A stretch of 12,299 nt of DNA from DAOVDI01 sp965373045. Lineage in GTDB: Bacteria > Acidobacteriota > Aminicenantia > Aminicenantales > Aminicenantaceae. A model generated the notes under the pieces. It had not been told where the DNA came from. It did not search any database and saw nothing but the letters and a program-made list of their open reading frames with translations. Made by a program: the position numbers and the translations under genes. The stretch is taken from contig CBDVEQ010000069.1 in NCBI GenBank assembly GCA_965373045.1, forward strand, positions 1 through 12,299. The letters run 5' to 3'. Shown here in pieces: positions 6,831 through 12,299 of the stretch (position 1 is the first letter of the stretch; each line of letters begins with the position of its first letter).

Positions 6831-9170
6831 CTAATCCGTATAAGGATCGTTAGAGACCCGGAACATATAATCCGGATCGATCCATGGATTATCATTCTTG
6901 TGCTTCCGCATCAAAGTTATTTTCTTTTTCAGAAGTGTTCCAAAATTATCTCCATAGATAAAGGGCGTCTCCCCGCTTCCGGATACGATCATCCATTCGA
7001 CCGGTGAGCTCTCCCAAAGATCCAGCAATTCCAGCGTATTATGGATCTCCCTTTCGATCAGATCTTCCAGGATCTCCCGGCAGGACTTCCGGACATCCGG
7101 TACTGATGTCCCAAGAAATTCATGCACAGCATATATCCAGGCAGCCGTATTGCGCAGTGTCTCATAAAGAGCTTTTAAAGCACGGCACCGGGCATAAAGG
7201 TCGTAGAAAACCCTGCAGGTTTTTCCACTTTCTTCCTCTTCATTACCGGCAATCACATTTTTTAACATCTTAAGAGCTGAATCCAGTGTGCCTATGACAT
7301 TTTCATCTATTCTTTTATAAACCTTTATAGCATGATCTTTTGTGATCAATTTAAAGAGCACATCCTGCGAAAGATCAACACGGTTGGGATTGTGGATGGA
7401 TGTACACATAAAATGCTCGTAATAGGCACGATCGATCTCAGGGATCCGGTCGATGTCCGGGACAAGGGGACGGACAAACAGTCTCTGCCAGACAACTCCA
7501 TAATGGGAATAAATGGAAAGCGGAACAGAGGCGCGCACGGCCTTATCGATCAAACCCCAGATTTTAACCAACAGAACTGCATTTATTTTCCCTGCATAGT
7601 CTTTTGCGATGTCAGACACCGTCTTTTCGATGTTCATCTTTGCATCCAGCTGGAACCGCCGGAACACTTCATGGTTCACTGAAAAAGGAACCTTTCCAGG
7701 AGGTTGTATCCCGCCGAGATGAGCCAGTGACTCAGCCCCAAGTTTGTACGCAGAGAAAAGTTTATCATATGTGAGCCAGGGGAAAGGAATGCCCAGCAAT
7801 GGCTCATGGTTGGTATGTGAGCCGAAAAAGTGATAAAAGAATCCTTCGCTGTTCTGTTTATGCAGTTCGTCCAAGCTGGTTTTTTCCTCTGCCTCAAGAC
7901 CGTTGTGAAGAGCGGAGCCGATGACTTCAATATCCGGGTATTCGGGATGATGGAAATTAGCTTCCCAGCCTTCGGTCAGCAGAGAATTGGCCTCAACATC
8001 GATCCCTTCCTCCAATCCAGGCCAGAGAAATTCCCTTTCTCCGTAAAATGACTCCAGCCGGGTGATGACACGAAAATCCGGATTCACCTTTAAGGCAGTA
8101 TCACGCAGAAGGCGAAAGAATTTCAGCACATTCCGGGAAGCGGTCCTTGCGATCTCCCTGTCGTCCTTCCATTCCCTTATCAGGTAGGCTCCCCCGTTTC
8201 TCCCCACATACAGAGATTTTGTATGCTCAAAACCGGCTCCGCTATCATTTGTCCAAACGGTTATAAACTCCATTTCCGGGACCTCTACCATCAGATTGGT
8301 CATCAGTTCAGCATAATGCTTCTGCACAACAGGATGGGCAAGCGCCAGAGAGTAACGAGGTTTAAAACTTCGGAACGGATGATCAACGCGGGCGCCCCGC
8401 AGTGTGGGATACCTCTGTAAAAGCTCCTCCGGAACCGAACGGGGCTCAAAACAGAGAAGTCCAGGGATCAGCCCGTATTTAAAGGCCAAGGCCGCATTTT
8501 CCTTTAACCGTAAAAGATTGGCCTGAAGGTACTCCTCCGGATAGATCCCTTTATTCAGCCGACTTGAGACAAACTGATCCAATGCAGGGCAATAGGTATA
8601 AAAATCCGGGTAAAATTCTCCGGACACACCTTTCTCATAAGGGAATAGAGCAGCAAGCGCATTGACCTCTATGTGGGTAAATCCGAGGCGGGCATACTCA
8701 CGGATGTATTCCTCTCTGTGGAACCCCCTCATCATCCGGGCATATTGGGTCAGAAAAAGATCAAAAGTGGATTTTTCCCGGGAAAAGCTGATCTTGCGAA
8801 ACCACACAAATTCCTCCTCGATCTTCTCATCGAGAAGGTTTTCAAAAATATGGCAAAAGGCAGTATAGAGAAAACAAGTTCTTGAACTAAGGATCCATAC
8901 ACACTGATTCTTATCTACAAAAAACAGGACCCATTCCTTTTCTGTGGGGGAAACCCCGGCTTCATCCAGGATATGAGAAAACCGATCTTCATGGGCAGCT
9001 ACATTGATCACTCCTTTTTTCGATTGAAAATTCTCCAAGTCTGAGGGCTGGATATTGATATTGTTACTGCAGTACCCCATAATTTCCCTGGCAATCGTTT
9101 TTTCAACCAGACTTCCGGCTTTTTGAATCCGGATCTTTTCAGCCTGCTGTAAAATATCTCTCAGTCTCAT
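6831..9170 (-). CDS. Large cytoplasmic TIM-barrel protein, glycosidase-like, family not recognised
   Basis: The 779-aa protein has no signal peptide or membrane segments. Residues 1-115 look like the alpha/beta domain found before the barrel in GH20- and GH67-like enzymes: a strand pair (WVLFFVD, CVWILSS) followed by a long helix. From about 145 to 490 the pattern suggests a TIM barrel: RGFHREEYIREYARLGFTHIEVNAL opens a strand-helix unit, then KYGLIPGLLCFEP, a block with EFITVWTNDSGAGFEHT (about 302-318) and VITRLESFY (about 369-377). The C-terminal 290 residues are mostly helical. Asp and Glu residues in the NDSGAGFE and RLESF blocks are candidates for catalysis, but this is inference and no substrate can be named. 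The ATG at 9170 is chosen because GGAGG lies 5 nt before it; a GTG at 9185 with GAGG upstream would add five residues. It has its own promoter and may be co-transcribed with the Gdt1 gene. The enzymatic role is unproven. Confidence 0.8.
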   Translation of the reverse strand: MRLRDILQQAEKIRIQKAGSLVEKTIAREIMGYCSNNINIQPSDLENFQSKKGVINVAAHEDRFSHILDEAGVSPTEKEWVLFFVDKNQCVWILSSRTCFLYTAFCHIFENLLDEKIEEEFVWFRKISFSREKSTFDLFLTQYARMMRGFHREEYIREYARLGFTHIEVNALAALFPYEKGVSGEFYPDFYTYCPALDQFVSSRLNKGIYPEEYLQANLLRLKENAALAFKYGLIPGLLCFEPRSVPEELLQRYPTLRGARVDHPFRSFKPRYSLALAHPVVQKHYAELMTNLMVEVPEMEFITVWTNDSGAGFEHTKSLYVGRNGGAYLIREWKDDREIARTASRNVLKFFRLLRDTALKVNPDFRVITRLESFYGEREFLWPGLEEGIDVEANSLLTEGWEANFHHPEYPDIEVIGSALHNGLEAEEKTSLDELHKQNSEGFFYHFFGSHTNHEPLLGIPFPWLTYDKLFSAYKLGAESLAHLGGIQPPGKVPFSVNHEVFRRFQLDAKMNIEKTVSDIAKDYAGKINAVLLVKIWGLIDKAVRASVPLSIYSHYGVVWQRLFVRPLVPDIDRIPEIDRAYYEHFMCTSIHNPNRVDLSQDVLFKLITKDHAIKVYKRIDENVIGTLDSALKMLKNVIAGNEEEESGKTCRVFYDLYARCRALKALYETLRNTAAWIYAVHEFLGTSVPDVRKSCREILEDLIEREIHNTLELLDLWESSPVEWMIVSGSGETPFIYGDNFGTLLKKKITLMRKHKNDNPWIDPDYMFRVSNDPYTD

Positions 9171-9208
9171 TCCAGCCTCCAACACTGATTTTCCTCTTTC
9201 AAACTGGA

Positions 9209-9237
9209 ATAGTAGAACAGGAAACCTGAATTATCAA
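9209..9237 (-). promoter_or_regulatory. Sigma70-type promoter of the TIM-barrel gene
   Basis: On the minus strand, TTGATA (9232-9237, 5 of 6 consensus), a 17-nt spacer and TACTAT (9209-9214, 4 of 6) precede the start codon at 9170 by about 40 nt. The site lies in the 98-nt gap behind the GGDEF-EAL gene, implying separate transcription from the signalling operon. Consensus match only. Confidence 0.45.
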
Positions 9238-9268
9238 TGAAATTAAATCCGGTACGGACAGGTGGAAT

Positions 9269-11335
9269 TCAGCTTGCCTGGGGAATAAAAATTGCCGGCT
9301 GCTCTTTGGACAACAATTCTGATAATTTCTCCGCAGGCATCGGATAACAAAAAAGATAGCCCTGCGCCATATCACAGCCCAATTCGCGTAAAAAATTCAG
9401 TTGATTTTCGTATTCCACGCCTTCAGCAATAACCTTGATATTGAGACTATGGGACATGGTGATAATGGCTTTTATGATCTCGCGGTCACTGGCATTTTTC
9501 GATATTCCCATGATAAAAGACTGGTCGATTTTCAGCTTGTTGATCGGCAGCTTTTTCAGAGACTTCAATGATGAATAACCTATGCCGAAATCATCTATGG
9601 ATAGCTTAATCCCCAGATCGGTAATATTTTTCAGAATCCCGGATGTGACCTCTGTCTGAAGCAATATGCTCTCGGTCAACTCCAGTTCAAGATATTTTGG
9701 ATCAAGCCCTGTTTTTTCCAATTCATCAGAAATTGTTTTTACGATCTTCTGCTGTTTAAACTGCCGTCCCGACATATTGATAGCCATCTTCATTGGAGAA
9801 TAACCGGCATCCTGCCAGGCTTTGTTCTGCTTACAGGCTGTTTTGAGCAGCCATTCTCCAATGGATATTATCAACCCTGTTTCCTCGGCAAGCGGGATAA
9901 ATTGCCCGGAGTATATCAACTCTTCAGAGTCTGGATCCTTCCAACGGATCAGCGCCTCAACCCCGACAATCTTGTTCTCCTTGAGATCGATCTGTGGTTG
10001 GTAATGAAGGAGAAATTCGTCTCTTTCAACTGCTTTCCTCAACTTGTTTTCCATGACCAGATATTTAAAGGCGGCAACATTCATTGCTGGATTATAAAAC
10101 TGATAATTATTTTTACCAATCTCTTTTGCCTTGTACATGGCTACATCTGCGTTTTTGATAAGCGTTTCATAGTCATCACCATCTATCGGAAATTGACTGA
10201 TCCCGATACTCGCTCCAATAAAACATTCCTGTTTGTCCAGAAAAAAGGGAGTAATCAATGAATCGATGATCCTCTGCGCTATTATGGCCGCATCCTGTGC
10301 CTTGGTGATCTTGGGCAATATGATCATAAATTCATCTCCTCCCATTCGGGCAACTGTATCTGAATCACGGACACATTCGATCAAACGCATCGAGATCTCC
10401 TTCAGCATTTTATCTCCCGTGTCATGACCCAGAGTATCATTGATCCTCTTAAAATTATCCAGATCGATAAAAATCAATGCCAATGTGTAATTGTTCCAAC
10501 GCGCCTGGACCAGCGATTGACTGAGCCGTTCGATCATATACGCCCGGTTTGGTAAACTTGTTAACGGGTCATAATGAGCTAAAGATTGAAACTGCTGCTC
10601 GATCATTTTTCTTTCAGTAATATCTCGCACAATACCCGCCAGAGCAATATCGTTTTTCCTCTCATCCTTGATCAAGGCCCTTGAAAGCAAGACAGGAAAC
10701 AGACTTCCATCCTGTTTTCTATGCAGGAATTCTCCTTTTAATCCACCGCGAAGCGCCTTTGGAAAGATGGTCAGACTGTATTCATCTTCCGTTTCCTTGT
10801 CCCATAGGATCGATGCGTTTTTCCCGACGATCTCTTCTTCCCGATACCCGTATGTTCTGCAGAACGCATCATTGACATAAATAATAATGTCTTCCATGTC
10901 TGTAAAATAAACACTGTCCTTGATATCCATTACAGCATAGGAGAGCATCTTAAACATTTTTTCATCTTTATAATGCTTTAATGCATTCTCGATGACAATT
11001 GGAAGGACTTTCAAATAATTTTTTTCCGGATCTTTTATCAAATAGTCAAGGGCCCCTGATTTCATAGCCTTAACAGCCACTTCTTCATCCCCTGAGCCAG
11101 TTAACATGACAAAGGGCATCTCAACTAAAGAATCAAAAATATCAAAGGCTGTTCCGTCTGTCAGCATGTAATCCAGGAGAACGATGTCAAAGTTGTTTGT
11201 CTTCAAGTGTTTTTTAGCATCCTTCACCGACTCAACCATGACATATTCATACGGAAGCTGCTGATTTGCCACCAAACGTTTAAAAGCTTTTTGGTCGATC
11301 TTGTCATCCTCGATAAACAATATCTTAGCTTTCAT
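9269..11335 (-). CDS. REC-PAS-GGDEF-EAL cyclic-di-GMP signalling protein
   Basis: This 688-aa cytoplasmic protein can be expected to make or break c-di-GMP under control of phosphorylation and a PAS ligand. Residues 1-120 are a receiver: acidic E9-D10-D11, phospho-acceptor D55 (LLDYML), T79 (MLTGSG) and K101. Residues 125-245 are a PAS domain with PAC tail (IVRDITERK). Residues 250-415 are a GGDEF domain with an intact GGDEF at 332-336 and an inhibitory I-site R323-D-S-D326 exactly five residues before it, so product feedback is possible. Residues 425-675 are an EAL domain with the motifs of active phosphodiesterases: E460-A-L, N520, ELTES, D581-D582 in IDDFGIGYSS, K602, E638 (AEGVE) and Q658. 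Both domains look catalytically competent, so net activity cannot be read from sequence. The gene lies 33 nt behind the Rcp1-like regulator in the same operon, with GGAAGGA before its ATG. Confidence 0.95.
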   Translation of the reverse strand: MKAKILFIEDDKIDQKAFKRLVANQQLPYEYVMVESVKDAKKHLKTNNFDIVLLDYMLTDGTAFDIFDSLVEMPFVMLTGSGDEEVAVKAMKSGALDYLIKDPEKNYLKVLPIVIENALKHYKDEKMFKMLSYAVMDIKDSVYFTDMEDIIIYVNDAFCRTYGYREEEIVGKNASILWDKETEDEYSLTIFPKALRGGLKGEFLHRKQDGSLFPVLLSRALIKDERKNDIALAGIVRDITERKMIEQQFQSLAHYDPLTSLPNRAYMIERLSQSLVQARWNNYTLALIFIDLDNFKRINDTLGHDTGDKMLKEISMRLIECVRDSDTVARMGGDEFMIILPKITKAQDAAIIAQRIIDSLITPFFLDKQECFIGASIGISQFPIDGDDYETLIKNADVAMYKAKEIGKNNYQFYNPAMNVAAFKYLVMENKLRKAVERDEFLLHYQPQIDLKENKIVGVEALIRWKDPDSEELIYSGQFIPLAEETGLIISIGEWLLKTACKQNKAWQDAGYSPMKMAINMSGRQFKQQKIVKTISDELEKTGLDPKYLELELTESILLQTEVTSGILKNITDLGIKLSIDDFGIGYSSLKSLKKLPINKLKIDQSFIMGISKNASDREIIKAIITMSHSLNIKVIAEGVEYENQLNFLRELGCDMAQGYLFCYPMPAEKLSELLSKEQPAIFIPQAS

Positions 11336-11368
11336 GGATTTTTTTTCCTTCCTTTTTTATCAAACTGA

Positions 11369-11782
11369 TCACTCCGGCAATTCACTGAGACTCCAATACA
11401 TATGAATCGTCTTTATCACATCTATAAATTTTTTATAATCCATAGGTTTAACCATATAACCGGCTACACCCAGATTAAAAGAATCGACCCAGTCACTGTC
11501 AGCCTTTGATGTTGAAAGGACGATAACTGGTATTTTTTTTAATTCATCATCATTTTTAATGATCTCAAGAAATTCAATGCCGTTCATCTTCGGCATATTA
11601 ATGTCCAGCAGGATAATCGCCGGTTTCTGATATTTTTTATCATTCAGATAAAACAAGGCTTCTTCTCCGTTATTGGTAATTATTAACCTGTTACTGATGT
11701 TGAGCTCCTTAAAAGACCTCTTCACGGTCATCTGGTCCACAAGATCATCTTCAACAAGAAGGATTGGTTTGTTTGGGTTCAT
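11369..11782 (-). CDS. Rcp1-like single-domain response regulator
   Basis: The 137-aa receiver has no output domain. Acidic residues E11-D12-D13, phospho-acceptor D60 (LLDINMPKMNG), S90-T91 (VLSTSK) and K112 in the sequence MVKP are present. The style (PILLVEDDLVDQMTVKRSFKE at the start and YWSLSELPE at the end) is that of Rcp1-type regulators, the usual partners of phytochrome-like kinases, which fits the kinase immediately upstream. The ATG at 11782 is chosen because AAGGA lies 9 nt before it and it opens the receiver fold correctly; an ATG at 11791 is possible. The start lies inside the end of the kinase gene (32-nt overlap), indicating translational coupling. It probably relays phosphate or competes for it with the receiver of the next protein. 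It was likely phosphorylated by the kinase encoded just upstream. Confidence 0.92.
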   Translation of the reverse strand: MNPNKPILLVEDDLVDQMTVKRSFKELNISNRLIITNNGEEALFYLNDKKYQKPAIILLDINMPKMNGIEFLEIIKNDDELKKIPVIVLSTSKADSDWVDSFNLGVAGYMVKPMDYKKFIDVIKTIHMYWSLSELPE

Positions 11783-12299
11783 TTGTTTCATCCTTTTCGC
11801 CTTCAATACTCTTTGCAATTGTAAAAAAGAAAGTACTCCCTTTTCCTGGTTCGGATTCCACCCAGATGCGGCCTCCATTCATTTCCACGACCTTTTTAAC
11901 GACAGCTAGGCCAATTCCAGTGCTTTCCACTTCATCCCTGGCTTTGAGTGTCTGGAAGATCTGAAATATTTTCTCGAAATATTTTTCATCGATCCCTGGT
12001 CCATTATCAGAGATGAAAAACTGCCAACAGTCATCTTTCTCAATACATCCAATCCTGACCAAGCCCTGCTCTTTGTCCATATATTTAATGGCATTGCTCA
12101 TCAGATTCTGGAAAAGCTGACTCATACGTGTCGGCTCACAGAACACAGTAGGCAGGCGGCCGTCGATCAAGATCTTTATATGAAAGGGTGGAGAAAGGGA
12201 ATCGACAAGCTCAATGACTACCTCATTCAAGTCGACCTTTTCTTTTTCCTCTTTTACTCTCCCTACACGGGAATAATGCAGGATCCCATCAATAAGGTT
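11751..12299 (-). CDS. Histidine kinase, C-terminal part (HisKA end and HATPase domain), phytochrome-kinase type
   Basis: Only the last 182 residues are in the window; the sensor part lies beyond position 12299. The visible sequence begins at the end of the HisKA helix pair (LIDGILHYSRVGRVKEE, the form seen in phytochrome-like kinases). The ATP-binding domain follows: N-box NLMSNAIKYMD, G1 box DNGPGID, F-box YFEKIFQIFQTL and G2 box STGIGLAVVKKVVEMNGG. It ends in a Lys/Glu-rich tail that overlaps the regulator gene by 32 nt. All ATP-binding motifs are intact, unlike the kinase on the other strand, which is broken. It is the first visible gene of a three-gene operon whose other products are two receiver proteins, one of them a c-di-GMP enzyme. 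What it senses cannot be known from this part. Confidence 0.92.
   Translation of the reverse strand, partial: NLIDGILHYSRVGRVKEEKEKVDLNEVVIELVDSLSPPFHIKILIDGRLPTVFCEPTRMSQLFQNLMSNAIKYMDKEQGLVRIGCIEKDDCWQFFISDNGPGIDEKYFEKIFQIFQTLKARDEVESTGIGLAVVKKVVEMNGGRIWVESEPGKGSTFFFTIAKSIEGEKDETNEPKQTNPSC

Noticed and set aside
7332..7682. 116-codon plus-strand open frame inside the TIM-barrel gene
   Set aside because: It is a shadow of the 779-aa gene on the minus strand, with no ribosome site or recognisable protein pattern.
9217..9260. Small hairpins (CAGG-AAA-CCTG; TCCG-GTA-CGGA) as a terminator behind the GGDEF-EAL gene
   Set aside because: Stems of only four base pairs and no T-run in the direction of transcription; the stretch is better explained as promoter of the next gene.
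1..12299. CRISPR arrays, tRNA or rRNA genes
   Set aside because: No regularly spaced repeats, cloverleaf-like segments or rRNA-like sequence were seen on either strand.

Overview
The window is 12.3 kb of bacterial chromosome with mid-range GC. It is dominated by signal transduction: two histidine kinase/response regulator clusters and two cyclic-di-GMP enzyme genes. A secreted tricorn-like beta-propeller protein, a full complement of PAS/GAF/GGDEF/EAL/HD-GYP modules and a degraded IS3-type element suggest an environmental Gram-negative bacterium. The phylum cannot be fixed from the sequence alone.

Layout. (1) Positions 1-1675, minus strand: the N-terminal 558 residues of an exported PD40 beta-propeller protein, probably a tricorn-like S41 peptidase, running off the window, with a good sigma70-type promoter. 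(2) Positions 1925-6468, plus strand: the wreck of a four-gene signalling operon. A GAF-PAS-PAS-HisKA-HATPase kinase has no start codon, carries a -1 frameshift in an A7 tract and is split by an IS3-family element. The single-domain response regulator behind it has a TAA at codon 35. An HD-GYP phosphodiesterase gene follows and is fully open. Last is a PAS protein cut off after about 70 residues, where the next gene begins on the other strand. (3) Positions 6469-9170, minus strand: a 90-aa Gdt1/UPF0016 transporter and a 779-aa cytoplasmic TIM-barrel, glycosidase-like protein of no family I recognise, with its own promoter. (4) Positions 9269-12299, minus strand: an apparently intact operon of a phytochrome-type histidine kinase (C-terminal 182 aa only), an Rcp1-like response regulator and a REC-PAS-GGDEF-EAL protein.

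How it fits together. The right-hand operon looks like a working pathway from a kinase through receiver proteins to c-di-GMP synthesis or breakdown. The left-hand operon was apparently another such route (kinase, receiver, HD-GYP), now dismantled by at least five independent lesions while its c-di-GMP phosphodiesterase has stayed open. A promoter-like sequence at the right end of the inserted element points toward the surviving HD-GYP gene and might keep it expressed. The inserted element is itself unusual: its OrfA and OrfB are joined in one frame by an apparent internal deletion that removes the middle of the transposase but leaves the DDE catalytic triad.

The most notable observations are the fused, shortened IS3 transposase, the decayed kinase/regulator operon around an intact HD-GYP gene, and the unassigned TIM-barrel protein.
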